From Saprospiraceae bacterium (lineage in GTDB: Bacteria > Bacteroidota > Bacteroidia > Chitinophagales > Saprospiraceae), in NCBI GenBank assembly GCA_028285085.1, contig JANQQI010000065.1, forward strand, positions 1-64,000: 64,000 nt of DNA, given 5' to 3'. Numbering within the stretch: position 1 is the first letter of the stretch; each line of letters starts with the position of its first letter. Below, in pieces: positions 44,398 through 53,295 of the stretch. The position numbers and the translations under genes are program-made. Below the pieces are notes generated by a model. The model made no database searches, was not told the DNA's origin, and saw only the letters and a program-made list of their open reading frames with translations.

Positions 44398-45114
44398 ATG
44401 CGCTTCCCCCTCTTCACGCTCTTGCTGTTTTGCTTCGCTTGCGGAACTACGCCTGCACCAGAGGTGACTCCGGCACCTGCTAAGGATACGCTTCCTCTCC
44501 CGGAACCGAGTACAGAAGAAAAGGTTGCGTCTCTTGTAATACAACCGCTCGATTACGATACTAGTCGATGGACAGATATTGCGGATTTGGACAGTTCGAT
44601 TATCCTCGACATACGCTACGCGACTACCAATAACTTTGTCAAAGAACAGCTTTATGATTGTGGTCGGTGTTTTTTACGCCCTCCCGCAGCAGCGGCCTTA
44701 GTACGAGCTCAGGCTCGTTTCCAGAAACAGGGGCTCCGCCTGAAGATGCTGGACTGTTTCCGACCTCGCCCCATACAGCAAAAACTATGGGATAAATTTC
44801 AAGATCCCAGCTACGTGACGCCGCCCTCTAAGGGCTCCATGCATAATCGCGGCTTAGCGGTGGATCTAACACTCGTTGATGCACAGGGGCAGCAACTCGA
44901 TATGGGAACGCCCTTTGACTTCTTTGGCCCTAAAGCACACCATACCTATAAAGACCTCCCTGAAGAGGTACTGGCCAACCGCCAATTGCTGAAATCAACC
45001 CTGGAAGCAGAAGGCTTTCGCGGCATCCGAACAGAATGGTGGCATTACTCTTTTTCCACAGGCAAGCACGAATTATCAGACATGCTGTGGGAGTGCCCCG
45101 AAGCGGATCATTAA
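44398..45114 (+). CDS. VanX/DdpX-type D-alanyl-D-alanine dipeptidase, lipoprotein
   Basis: A 238-aa protein with lipobox FCFAC (C15) and a proline-rich spacer. The catalytic domain has the M15D pattern: LDCFRP with an active-site Arg (R122), SMHNRGLAVD with H149 and D156, and EWWHY with E213 and H216. Such enzymes hydrolyse D-Ala-D-Ala dipeptide; in non-resistant bacteria they salvage cell-wall dipeptide. There is no VanHAS cluster here, so a resistance role is not indicated. It follows the TlpA-like gene by 10 bp. Confidence 0.9.
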   Translation: MRFPLFTLLLFCFACGTTPAPEVTPAPAKDTLPLPEPSTEEKVASLVIQPLDYDTSRWTDIADLDSSIILDIRYATTNNFVKEQLYDCGRCFLRPPAAAALVRAQARFQKQGLRLKMLDCFRPRPIQQKLWDKFQDPSYVTPPSKGSMHNRGLAVDLTLVDAQGQQLDMGTPFDFFGPKAHHTYKDLPEEVLANRQLLKSTLEAEGFRGIRTEWWHYSFSTGKHELSDMLWECPEADH

Positions 45115-45243
45115 TGATCTCCGAAATCCCAATTTAAATTTTTACCCCTTCGAAACAATGGTCCTAAATAGCACGTTAGAAAAGGGATGTTTTTATAACT
45201 TTAACCCTTTCTATCATTTCGTTACAATACAACTGAGCCACTG

Positions 45244-46215
45244 ATGCAGGAAATTTCCTATAAATCCGATGTAGAAGCTGTTGACGGATTAGCCCAAGCT
45301 TACCGAGATCTATCCTCTGAAATTGCCAAAGTCATCGTCGGACAAGACGATGTCGTAAAAACAATTATTATCTCCCTTTTTAGCAACGGACACAGCCTTT
45401 TGGTTGGTGTGCCTGGTCTGGCGAAGACCTTGCTAGTAAGTACCATTTCAGAAGTACTGGATTTAGATTTCAAACGTATTCAGTTTACGCCTGACCTGAT
45501 GCCATCGGATATCACCGGCTCCGAGATTCTGGATGAAGATCGACACTTTAAATTTACCCCCGGTCCACTTTTCGCCAATATCGTTCTGGCGGATGAGATC
45601 AACCGGACGCCACCTAAGACCCAAGCCGCCCTTTTGGAGGCCATGCAGGAGCGCTCGGTAACGGTGAGTGGGGTACGGCATAAGTTGCCTTCGCCTTTTT
45701 TCGTATTAGCAACGCAAAACCCCATCGAACAGGAAGGGACTTATCCTTTGCCCGAAGCACAGTTAGACCGTTTTATGTTCAATATTCCTCTGGACTATCC
45801 TAGCTATGAAGAGGAAATCCAGGTCGTAAAAGCGACGACTGCCATTCAAAATTATCAGCTCCGTAATATCGTTACCGGTCAACAAATTTTGTTCTTCCAG
45901 GAATTGATCCGCAAGATTCCTATTGCAGATAATGTGTTGGAATATGCCGTTGGACTGGCTACCCAAACTCGTCCGGGTACTCAGCGGGCCAGCGAAACGG
46001 TGAATAACTACATTTCTTGGGGCGCGGGCCCACGAGCTTCTCAATATCTGGTGCTCGGTGCGAAATGCCACGCTGCCATTAACGGCAAATACTCTCCTGA
46101 TATCGAAGATGTCCAGGCGATTGCGAAGTATGTTTTGCGCCACCGCATTGTCCGTAACTATAAGGCAGAGGCTGAGGGCATAACCGAAGAAAAAGTCATC
46201 GAGAGCTTGTTCTAG
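45244..46215 (+). CDS. MoxR-family AAA+ ATPase
   Basis: A 323-aa protein with Walker A GVPGLAKT (55-62), Walker B VLADEINR (114-121) and the MoxR signatures FTPDLMPSDITGSE, FKFTPGPLF and ATQNPIEQEGTYPLPEAQLDRF. MoxR ATPases are chaperone-like and usually act with DUF58 and VWA-domain proteins encoded next to them. None is present here: the next gene is a SRPBCC protein. The gene is otherwise complete and of normal length. Confidence 0.93.
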   Translation: MQEISYKSDVEAVDGLAQAYRDLSSEIAKVIVGQDDVVKTIIISLFSNGHSLLVGVPGLAKTLLVSTISEVLDLDFKRIQFTPDLMPSDITGSEILDEDRHFKFTPGPLFANIVLADEINRTPPKTQAALLEAMQERSVTVSGVRHKLPSPFFVLATQNPIEQEGTYPLPEAQLDRFMFNIPLDYPSYEEEIQVVKATTAIQNYQLRNIVTGQQILFFQELIRKIPIADNVLEYAVGLATQTRPGTQRASETVNNYISWGAGPRASQYLVLGAKCHAAINGKYSPDIEDVQAIAKYVLRHRIVRNYKAEAEGITEEKVIESLF

Positions 46216-46333
46216 TTACTATTCCCCTTTGTTGGAATTGTTTGTTTTTTGAAATAATTTGTTTATTTTTGTTTTAACTTTTGAAACAAATATTGTTTCG
46301 AGCCGCATTTATAAACAAACAAAAAACAACATT

Positions 46334-47359
46334 ATGGGTGTATTAAAAAAGACACTTTATGGGCTATTAGGCCTGATTGTCGTCCTGACTCTCGTCTCCT
46401 TTCTGCTCCCTTCTCCCAATCGCGTCGAGCGTTCTACTACCATCGATGCGCCCATCGACAAGGTCTTCGAGCAGGTGAACAACCTGGAAAACTGGGAAAA
46501 TTGGTCCCCCTGGATCGAGCAAGATTCCACGATCAAAACCACCTTTGGGGAAGTGACTTCCGGCAAAGGGGCTTCCAATTCCTGGACCAGCGAAAACTCT
46601 GGTGATGGTAGCCTGGAAATCACGACTTCCGAAGCCAATCAAAAGATCAAAACGGCTCTCGATTTTGGTTTCATGGGCCGTGGTGATGGCGAATGGACTT
46701 TTAGTCGAGAAGGTGGTAGCACGAAAGTCAGCTGGGCGATGCAGCCCCTACCTGCAAAGAATCCGATTGCCAAAGTCATTGGCGCTTACTTTACGACTTT
46801 TGTTGATATTGAACCCGATCTGATTAAATCTTTTGACAAAGGGCTAGCTAATATGAAGACCCATTGTGAGAAGATGAACGATGGTATTACCGAAATTGAA
46901 TTCATGGGCACCCAATACCTCGCCGTTCGCAACGAAATTTCCTGGGCAGAAATGGCCGATTTCTATAGCACCAATTTTCCCAAGATTATGCAAAAGGTCA
47001 TGAGCAGTGGAAAAGAAATGGCCGGAAAGCCACGTAGCTTATTTTACACCTGGGATATGGAAAACCAGCGTACTGACCTGGCTGCGGCAATTCCAGTTAT
47101 GGCAGGACCTGATCCCGGAGATTTCAAAATGGTAAATATTGGTCCGGGTGAAGCCAAGCACTACAGCGACCATATGACTTACGATTACTATGGCTCCTAC
47201 GATGGTTCTCAAGCGGCTCACGAAGCGCTTGGGCAATGGTTAGAAAAGGCCGGAAAGACACTCAAAATGCCGGTAGTCGAAGAATATCTTGTTGATCCGG
47301 CTTCCGAGCCAGATACTAGCAAATGGCATACGCGTTTGATTTATTCTTTCGAAGAATAA
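46334..47359 (+). CDS. SRPBCC (START-like) plus GyrI-like domain membrane-anchored protein
   Basis: From ATG 46334 the protein is 341 aa with one N-terminal membrane helix (LYGLLGLIVVLTLVSFLLP). It is followed by a SRPBCC/polyketide-cyclase-like domain (ERSTTIDAPIDKVFEQVNNL) and a C-terminal GyrI-like small-molecule binding domain (ITEIEFMGTQYLAVRNEI). Both are hydrophobic ligand-binding folds without obligatory catalytic residues. The frame opens 25 codons earlier, but the inner Met gives a clean anchor. The ligand is unknown. Confidence 0.82.
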   Translation: MGVLKKTLYGLLGLIVVLTLVSFLLPSPNRVERSTTIDAPIDKVFEQVNNLENWENWSPWIEQDSTIKTTFGEVTSGKGASNSWTSENSGDGSLEITTSEANQKIKTALDFGFMGRGDGEWTFSREGGSTKVSWAMQPLPAKNPIAKVIGAYFTTFVDIEPDLIKSFDKGLANMKTHCEKMNDGITEIEFMGTQYLAVRNEISWAEMADFYSTNFPKIMQKVMSSGKEMAGKPRSLFYTWDMENQRTDLAAAIPVMAGPDPGDFKMVNIGPGEAKHYSDHMTYDYYGSYDGSQAAHEALGQWLEKAGKTLKMPVVEEYLVDPASEPDTSKWHTRLIYSFEE

Positions 47360-47756
47360 ACAGATTAAAAAAATACAATTAACCTAAGTTGCGGATGATG
47401 AAAGGAGATTTCGCAACTTGAATTAATTAAGGCGTCATCTCACAACCGTGGGGTGGCGCTTACTGTTTTAGCCTACACACGCCAAAATCATCGATCTAAG
47501 CATCTTTGAAATGAGAACAGTAAACGGATGATCCTGGCCCGTACCATAATCGTATTAACATCCAGCGCCGATCTCCTCCCGTATATTCTGAATACTGCTT
47601 TGATGGACTTTTTAGTGCTTCAAGGAGAAAAATTAGCCCTCCCCTTGAGTGCTTTTACTACTCCTCATCGAAGAACCATAAGTTTTATCAAAGAAGGTTC
47701 TTAAATTTGTTTGTCGTCGAATCAATACTTGTTGAGAGTATTCAAAAATTACATGT
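47360..47756. other. 397-bp gap with two inverted repeats
   Basis: AAGTTGCG (47386-47393) pairs with CGCAACTT (47412-47419) after the SRPBCC gene, without a T-run. AATACT (47724-47729) pairs with AGTATT (47737-47742), 15 bases before the DUF4837 start. No gene is recognised. Confidence 0.4.
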
Positions 47757-48836
47757 ATGAACTTTAGTCTGAAAAGTTTTTTTCTGCTACTCATAATGGC
47801 AGGTCTTTGGAGTGGTTGTTCAAGTGAGATGCGAGAAAATTTGAAATCCGTTCCCACCGCCTTTGGAAAGGTTAACGAAATTATCGTCATCGCGGATGAC
47901 AATATCTGGGATAGTCCTCTCGGCGATACCATCCGATATTATTTATCCTCAGCTTATATCATTTTACCTCAACCTGAACCCATTTTCGACCTCCGCCACT
48001 ATACATTAGAGGATTTACGTGAAGAGCCATTATTGAAAAATTTCCGCTCCTATCTTATCGTCGCCAATCTAAACGACGAGAGCTCGCCAACAACACAGAT
48101 GGTCACCAAAGATTTGGGGAGTGAAAAAATGCGTACGGTTCGAGAAGGGACCGCCAGCAACATTTCTATTGGCCGTGACAAATGGGCTAAAGACCAATTA
48201 CTCATTTATCAAATGGGACTTGGTCATGATGCTCTGGTCGAGCATATTCGTACTAACGCGGCTGCGATGGCACAGCGCGTCAACAAGCACGACCGATCAA
48301 TCGTTGAAGCCAATATTTATCAGGGCGGAACGAATAATGCTTTAAGTCAGCAGGTAAAAGATCGACTCGGCGTAGATATTACTGTGCCTTATGACTTCTA
48401 TTTGGCGCTCGATGATACCACAGATCAAACGGTTTGGCTCCGCCGAGAAACAGACTTCTCTAGTCTGAATATCATGCTACACAAGTATCCTTACACCTCG
48501 CAGGATCAACTCACTCGAGAGGGCATTAAGACAGAGCTTAATAACCTTGGCTTATACGTTAGCACCGATATTGAAGCAACCTACAAACAAATCAACGATG
48601 TGGACCTGCCACTTTATATTTCTCAAAAAGAAGTTGGCAATCGCTACGCTCAGGAAGTTCGCGGGATCTGGGAAATTGCAAATGACTTTATGGGAGGACC
48701 ATTTATTAGTTATGCGATCTTGAATCCCGAGCGTAATGAGATTTTACTTGCAGAAGGCTTCGTACATGCTCCGGGTAAAGATAAGCGTGATTTCATGCAA
48801 CGCTTAGAGTATATTTTTTCCGAGATAAAATTCTAG
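47757..48836 (+). CDS. DUF4837 family lipoprotein
   Basis: A 359-aa protein with lipobox GLWSGC (C21). The mature domain starts with KSVPTAFGKVNEIIVIADD and contains YYLSSAYIILPQPEP, WAKDQLLIYQMG and YAQEVRGIWEIANDFMGGPF, all typical of the DUF4837 lipoproteins of Bacteroidota. Function is unknown. It is followed 59 bp downstream by an ECF sigma factor with its own promoter-like box, so it may be monocistronic. Confidence 0.85.
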   Translation: MNFSLKSFFLLLIMAGLWSGCSSEMRENLKSVPTAFGKVNEIIVIADDNIWDSPLGDTIRYYLSSAYIILPQPEPIFDLRHYTLEDLREEPLLKNFRSYLIVANLNDESSPTTQMVTKDLGSEKMRTVREGTASNISIGRDKWAKDQLLIYQMGLGHDALVEHIRTNAAAMAQRVNKHDRSIVEANIYQGGTNNALSQQVKDRLGVDITVPYDFYLALDDTTDQTVWLRRETDFSSLNIMLHKYPYTSQDQLTREGIKTELNNLGLYVSTDIEATYKQINDVDLPLYISQKEVGNRYAQEVRGIWEIANDFMGGPFISYAILNPERNEILLAEGFVHAPGKDKRDFMQRLEYIFSEIKF

Positions 48837-48879
48837 TAAAAACGCTATTGTATTGTTAAAATTTCTGCCGTGCATTCTT

Positions 48880-48887
48880 TACTTTTG
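48880..48887 (+). promoter_or_regulatory. Bacteroidota -7 promoter box of the sigma factor gene
   Basis: TACTTTTG matches TAnnTTTG exactly; TTG at 48853-48855 could serve as the -33 element. The ATG at 48896 is only 8 bases beyond the box, so the transcript would be nearly leaderless. Confidence 0.5.
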
Positions 48888-48895
48888 GTTTGTTT

Positions 48896-49486
48896 ATGGC
48901 AGTGGTTTCACCAAATTTAGCGATTAGTCATCTGACCGATACGCAATTACTAGATCGGTATCGGGAAGAGAAAAACAATAAATATCTCGGGGAGTTGTAC
49001 AAACGTTACGCTCACCTGGTGTATAGTATTTGTAATGACTATGTGAAAGATCACGCCGATTGCGAAGATGTAATGATGATTGTATTTGAAAAAATGCTCG
49101 CCCATCTTCCCGTTGATAATTTGTACGTCTTTAAGCAGTGGCTGCTAGGTATCGCCCGAAATGAAAGCCTGGTTTTTTTGCGCAATCGACGCCGGCAACG
49201 CCCGGAACAAAACTACGATCAAGCGTTTTTCGAACGACAAGAAGATTTCCTGACGAGTGAAGAAAGTAAACGACTCGAAACGCTTTCCAGCCAACAGCAA
49301 GTTTTGCATAGGGCCCTGCGGCAACTTCCCTCGGAGCAAAGGCGTTGCCTGGAGCTGTTTTATTTAAAAGAAATGAGTTATAAAGACATCGAAGAGAACA
49401 CTAATTTTTCGGCTCAACAAGTGAAAAGCTATTTACAAAATGGCAAGCGCCAATTAAAAAAGATATTGAGCGGACAGCTCGAATAA
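48896..49486 (+). CDS. ECF-type RNA polymerase sigma factor
   Basis: A 196-aa protein from ATG 48896 (the frame opens at TTG 48890). Region 2 reads LGELYKRYAHLVYSICNDYVKDHADCEDVMM without a break, quoted here only in part: YKRYAHLVYSIC and DCEDVMMIVFEKM. Region 4 is LRQLPSEQRRCLELFYLKEM with SYKDIEENTNFSAQQVKSYL. These are sigma-70 family ECF features. The next gene, 3 bp downstream, encodes a membrane zinc-finger protein that should be its anti-sigma factor. Target promoters are unknown. Confidence 0.92.
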   Translation: MAVVSPNLAISHLTDTQLLDRYREEKNNKYLGELYKRYAHLVYSICNDYVKDHADCEDVMMIVFEKMLAHLPVDNLYVFKQWLLGIARNESLVFLRNRRRQRPEQNYDQAFFERQEDFLTSEESKRLETLSSQQQVLHRALRQLPSEQRRCLELFYLKEMSYKDIEENTNFSAQQVKSYLQNGKRQLKKILSGQLE

Positions 49487-49489
49487 CGT

Positions 49490-50215
49490 ATGAAACCCAT
49501 TTTTGAATTGACCGAATGTTTGTCGCCCGAAGACATCCGCCTGTATCGTACCAACCAATTGGGAGATGCAGACCGGCATCGCGTGGAAGATCATCTGCTC
49601 GATTGTCCGCTATGTCAGGCCGCCGTCGAAGGCCAGCCCACCGAATCGGATGAGGCCATGGCCTCGATCTTTGCCAAGATTGATGCACGGGTAGAACAAA
49701 CGGCAGCTCCGGTTCGCAAACTACCATTTTGGACTTTCAATCGCATTGCGGCAACGGTGCTGTTCTTAATTGTCGGTACTGCAGTCGTTTGGTACGCACA
49801 ATCCGAGCGCGGAGGGATCAGCCCGGATACCAATATTGCCCTCCGCGGCGTGGCAGAATCACTGGCAAAAACGAGCTTTCCAGAAGGCGTTGACTTGTAC
49901 AATAATAAAAATTACCGGGCTAGTCTCACCTATTTCGAAAAGGCACTTCAGGAACAACCGGAGGATGCCGTGGCGAGTTTTTATGCGGGTCTGTCGGCTC
50001 TCGAAACGGGCGATCTCCCGACCGCAGAGCAATACCTTCGCCAAGCGCGCTTCAACGGCGATCAGATTTACGAGGAAGCGAGCTGGAGTCTAGTGCAAGT
50101 GTATCGCCAGCTCAATCAGTCCGAGTCGACCAAAGCCGTCTTACAAGATTTACTAAAATTAGATACGCCCGGTACCCGCAAGCGGGCCCAGCAAATGTTG
50201 GAAGAGTTGCAATAA
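49490..50215 (+). CDS. Putative anti-sigma factor with zinc finger and periplasmic TPR domain
   Basis: A 241-aa protein with an N-terminal anti-sigma zinc-binding motif (DRHRVEDHLLDCPLCQA, the H-x3-C-x2-C pattern), one membrane helix (about residues 85-103, FNRIAATVLFLIVGTAVVW) and a C-terminal tetratricopeptide region (NNKNYRASLTYFEKAL, EDAVASFYAGLSALETGD) outside. The 3-bp gap from the ECF sigma gene implies coupled expression. TPRs in place of a usual sensor domain suggest that protein-protein contact in the periplasm releases the sigma factor. That mechanism is inferred. Confidence 0.83.
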   Translation: MKPIFELTECLSPEDIRLYRTNQLGDADRHRVEDHLLDCPLCQAAVEGQPTESDEAMASIFAKIDARVEQTAAPVRKLPFWTFNRIAATVLFLIVGTAVVWYAQSERGGISPDTNIALRGVAESLAKTSFPEGVDLYNNKNYRASLTYFEKALQEQPEDAVASFYAGLSALETGDLPTAEQYLRQARFNGDQIYEEASWSLVQVYRQLNQSESTKAVLQDLLKLDTPGTRKRAQQMLEELQ

Positions 50216-50268
50216 AAAACGGCAAGCCTCAAAGAGACCTACCGCTATAGCGTTTATCATTGTTTTCT

Positions 50269-52143
50269 CTATTTCAAAAACTCAATGCTCTTATTGATAA
50301 AGCTGGTCAAATCGGCACCTTTCAACATCCCTTGGTTCAATAAGGCCAGATTATACAAGTGGCCAACAAACTCATCTTTCTTTTCTGCGCTACGCATTTT
50401 CACCAACTTCTCAGCAATTAAAGGGTGGTTACTATTCACCACGACATTGAAACTGTCGGGGAAAGCATCAGCACCCATCCCTTGCAAGGCTTGCATTTCT
50501 TTCATGCGACGCATAAACTCAGGTCGTGTAATAACTACCGGCTGATCATTTGGAGTCAAGGCTTTCACGCTGACTTGTGCCATTGAAGACTTGGCACTCA
50601 CTGCCGTTTTAAACAGCTCTTCAATCTTCTCTTGTTCTTTTTCACTCAATACCGATTCGCGCTCTTCATCTTTTTGTACCAGATTATCCACCGTATCCGA
50701 GTCAACACGAACGAAGGTGACGTCACCGAGCTTCATTTCAAGATGCTGCATGAAGTGATTATCGATGATATTATCAAACTCCAGGACATCGTAACCGTAG
50801 TTAGTAGCTGAATTAATAAAGCTATCGTGTTCCGCCGTATTGTTACTGTAGATCATGACCAGCTTGTTATGCTTGTCCGTTTGGTTGTCTTTGATCTTCT
50901 CTTTGTAATCCTCGATGGTTGCAAACTCATCCTTAGTATTCTTCAGCAAGGCAAACTTCTGGGCCTTGTCGTTGAATTTCTCGTCGGAGATCATACCGTA
51001 TTTCACAAACACGCCTAAATCCTTCCACTTCGATTCAAAATCCTCACGGTCATTCTTAAAGAGGTCATGTAGTTTCTCAGCTACTTTCTTTGTGATATAG
51101 CCCGTGATCTTTTTTACGTTGCGGTCGCTCTGCAAATAGCTTCGTGAAACGTTAAGCGGAATATCCGGTGAATCGATCACCCCGTGCAGAAGTGTCAAAA
51201 ACTCAGGTACAATTTCCTTAACATCATCCGTGACGTAAACCTGATTACTGTACAACTGGATTTTGTTTTTCTGAACTTCCAGACTGTTATTCAGTTTAGG
51301 GAAGTACAAAATACCGGTCAAATTGAATGGATAGTCAATATTGAGGTGAATCCAAAACAAAGGCGGCTGACCAAATGGATAGAGCTCTCGGTAGAAATTC
51401 TGGTAATCCTCGTCCGTCAGATCATTAGGTTGCTTTTTCCAAGCGGGGTGAGGATTATTGATGATGTTATCAACTTCTACTTCTTTGGATTCTTGATCTT
51501 CCCCTTCTCCTTCGTAAATTGTCTCGGTTTTTGTCCCGAATTTGATTTCAATGGGCAAGAATTTACAGTATTTGTCAAGTAGGCCTTGAATCCGACCTTC
51601 TTCGAGGTACTCCTTAGCATCATCGCTGATATGCAATACGATATCGGTACCACGCGTCGACTTATCGTGTGTGTCGAGCGTATATTCAGGATCGCCTTCG
51701 CAAGTCCACACTGCTGCCTCAGCACCGTCTTGATAAGACTTGGTGATGACCTCTACCTTGTCGGCTACCATAAAAGCAGAATAGAATCCAAGTCCGAAAT
51801 GACCGATGATACTTTCCGCTTTATATTTTTCCAGAAACTCCTGAGCACTGGAAAAAGCGACCTGATTCAAAAAGCGCTCTACCTCGTCGGAAGTCATTCC
51901 GATACCTCGGTCGCGAATCGTAAGTGTTTTTTGTTCTTCATCGATAATGACGTCGATGGTCAAATCGCCCAATTCACCTTTGAAAATACCTTTAGAAGAT
52001 AGGGTTTTCAGTTTAGTGGTGGCGTCGGTGGCGTTCGAAATCAGCTCCCGAAGGAATATCTCCTGATCGGAATAAAGGAACTGTTTGATGATAGGAAAGA
52101 TATTCTCCGTTTGAACAGATATTTGTCCCTTTTGCATGGGCAA
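50269..52143 (-). CDS. htpG: Molecular chaperone HtpG (Hsp90)
   Basis: A 624-aa protein with the Hsp90 GHKL ATPase signatures: FLRELISNATDA, IRDRGIGMTSDEV, FGLGFYSAFMVADKV and STRGTDIVLHI. Middle and C-terminal domains follow (SRSYLQSDRNVKKI). Length and order are normal, with the short charged linker of bacterial HtpG. It is an ATP-dependent chaperone for a subset of cytosolic clients. The start ATG at 52143 is slightly upstream of the first strand and is preferred. No heat-shock operator was identified upstream. Confidence 0.97.
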   Translation of the reverse strand: MPMQKGQISVQTENIFPIIKQFLYSDQEIFLRELISNATDATTKLKTLSSKGIFKGELGDLTIDVIIDEEQKTLTIRDRGIGMTSDEVERFLNQVAFSSAQEFLEKYKAESIIGHFGLGFYSAFMVADKVEVITKSYQDGAEAAVWTCEGDPEYTLDTHDKSTRGTDIVLHISDDAKEYLEEGRIQGLLDKYCKFLPIEIKFGTKTETIYEGEGEDQESKEVEVDNIINNPHPAWKKQPNDLTDEDYQNFYRELYPFGQPPLFWIHLNIDYPFNLTGILYFPKLNNSLEVQKNKIQLYSNQVYVTDDVKEIVPEFLTLLHGVIDSPDIPLNVSRSYLQSDRNVKKITGYITKKVAEKLHDLFKNDREDFESKWKDLGVFVKYGMISDEKFNDKAQKFALLKNTKDEFATIEDYKEKIKDNQTDKHNKLVMIYSNNTAEHDSFINSATNYGYDVLEFDNIIDNHFMQHLEMKLGDVTFVRVDSDTVDNLVQKDEERESVLSEKEQEKIEELFKTAVSAKSSMAQVSVKALTPNDQPVVITRPEFMRRMKEMQALQGMGADAFPDSFNVVVNSNHPLIAEKLVKMRSAEKKDEFVGHLYNLALLNQGMLKGADLTSFINKSIEFLK

Positions 52144-52419
52144 TATTTTTTGGTTAGAAAATTTTAGTTAAAACAATTCTTATCCGTATTCCTAAATTGT
52201 CAAAGGATATGCCATCGGCCAAATTCTGTCAAATTGACGCAAAACCTTGTCGATGAAGGCACACAAGGTGCGAAAACGGCAGTTTTGCCCGAAGATGGGC
52301 CGAATATTCCACTGCTTTATCCTGTCACAACCGTCCGTCTCAACCCATGAAAAAAAATGTTTATGGCTTCATTATTGTAATATTCCAAAACGTAACATTG
52401 CGTGAATAAAAATAACCTT

Positions 52420-52662
52420 ATGCAAAGCATTCACAGCGCACAAATCAAGAATCTGGTCACTAAGTTTTATTACCGTGACAATCATCTGTGCTTTCAAATT
52501 TTATTGCATTGCGAGGGCGATCAAACGGTCGCTTATCAAGAATTTTTGGACTACAGTGAATACAAGTCCGCTTACAATAAATTATTGGACGCTAAGTCTG
52601 CGAATGAATACATTCTATTACCCGAAAGCAAGCCCGTTAGCACACATGTCAATTTTGTGTAA
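52420..52662 (+). CDS. Hypothetical protein, 80 aa
   Basis: From ATG 52420 (MQSIHSAQIKNLVTKFYYRD) to the stop at 52660-52662; a GTG at 52402 would add 6 residues. The protein is small, soluble and mixed alpha/beta, with a hydrophobic strand (LCFQILLHCEGDQTVAY). No signal peptide or known family is recognised. It is divergent from htpG and immediately upstream of the non-coding repeat array, to whose plus-strand transcription it could contribute. Confidence 0.5.
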   Translation: MQSIHSAQIKNLVTKFYYRDNHLCFQILLHCEGDQTVAYQEFLDYSEYKSAYNKLLDAKSANEYILLPESKPVSTHVNFV

Positions 52663-52844
52663 TGGCATAGTTGTTGGATAATAGGTGAACGTAAAATGAC
52701 GCTATTTTCTACCCCAACTTAGAATGGAAAAAATAGCTTCAAATCAACCACCCCCCTGTAAATTTTTAAAGCATACAAATTAGAGATGTCCGGCGACGAT
52801 AAAGATCGCGTACGGAAAGACATTTAGGGCAGTTTGCTCTGAAT

Positions 52845-52896
52845 AGTGAGTGGGACCAATTCCATTGGGGGGTAGAATTGGTCTCTATAACTCACT
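52845..52896 (+). ncRNA. Array hairpin 1, copy A (diverged)
   Basis: The outer stem AGTGAGT/ACTCACT and inner stem GGGACCAATTC/GAATTGGTCTC enclose a loop with six G. Relative to copies B and C, the inner stem has changed on both sides (CCAAT with ATTGG here, CCAGT with CTGG there), keeping the pairing. One G-T pair in the inner stem is allowed only if the plus strand is the RNA. Confidence 0.5.
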
Positions 52897-53017
52897 TTAC
52901 AAAAAGACACTGAATTTGATTTTGAAATAAGGAATTTGATTTTTGCCCCCCGATAGACGTATCCCCCCGACGTATCGAATAGTAGTTTTTGATAAGGGAT
53001 ATTTAGAAGCAAAGATC

Positions 53018-53039
53018 TTAAAGTCAGAAGTGACTTTAA
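53018..53039 (+). ncRNA. Array hairpin 2, first full module
   Basis: TTAAAGTCA and TGACTTTAA form a perfect 9-bp stem over a GAAG loop. The matching hairpin at 53220-53241 has a T-A pair replaced by C-G. Confidence 0.5.
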
Positions 53040-53043
53040 TACG

Positions 53044-53094
53044 AGTGAGTGAGACCAGTTTAACTGGGGGGTAAAAGCTGGTCTCAAACTCACT
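53044..53094 (+). ncRNA. Array hairpin 1, copy B
   Basis: AGTGAGT with ACTCACT (two-base bulge) and GAGACCAG with CTGGTCTC form about 15 bp. The loop contains AACTGGGGGG, whose ACTGG can instead pair with CCAGT of the 5' arm. Confidence 0.5.
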
Positions 53095-53219
53095 TTATCT
53101 AACGATTAGAATTTATTGACAATTTGGATTTATAAAAATTGATTTTTGCCCCCCGTGGACGTATCCCCCCGACGTATCGAATAGCAGTTTTTGATAAGGG
53201 ATATTTAGAAGCAAAAGTC

Positions 53220-53241
53220 TTAAGGCCAGAAGTGGCTTTAA
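53220..53241 (+). ncRNA. Array hairpin 2, second full module
   Basis: TTAAGGCCA with TGGCTTTAA over GAAG. Relative to 53018-53039 one pair changes T-A to C-G, and one A-T becomes a G-T wobble, again valid only as plus-strand RNA. Confidence 0.5.
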
Positions 53242-53244
53242 ACG

Positions 53245-53295
53245 AGTGAGTGAGACCAGTTTAACTGGGGGGTAAAAGCTGGTCTCAAACTCACT
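53245..53295 (+). ncRNA. Array hairpin 1, copy C
   Basis: Identical to copy B over the stem and G6 loop and followed 7 bases later by the strong terminator at 53303. Confidence 0.5.

Noticed and set aside
44398-45114. Vancomycin-resistance cluster around the VanX-like gene
   Set aside because: No vanH, vanA-type ligase or vanRS genes are nearby; a dipeptide-salvage role is more likely.
45244-46215. MoxR-DUF58-VWA (Bat) operon
   Set aside because: Only the ATPase is present; the flanking genes are unrelated.
52824-53093. 89-codon minus-strand reading frame inside the repeat array
   Set aside because: It crosses hairpins and C6 tracts, matches no protein pattern, and is not repeated in frame because the unit spacing is 199 bp.
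52845-53295. CRISPR array
   Set aside because: Repeats are about 200 bp apart, the spacers are themselves repeated, and no cas gene is present.
53044-53295. Hairpin 1 as simple transcription terminators
   Set aside because: The stems are not followed by a T-run; only the hairpin at 53303 fits a terminator.
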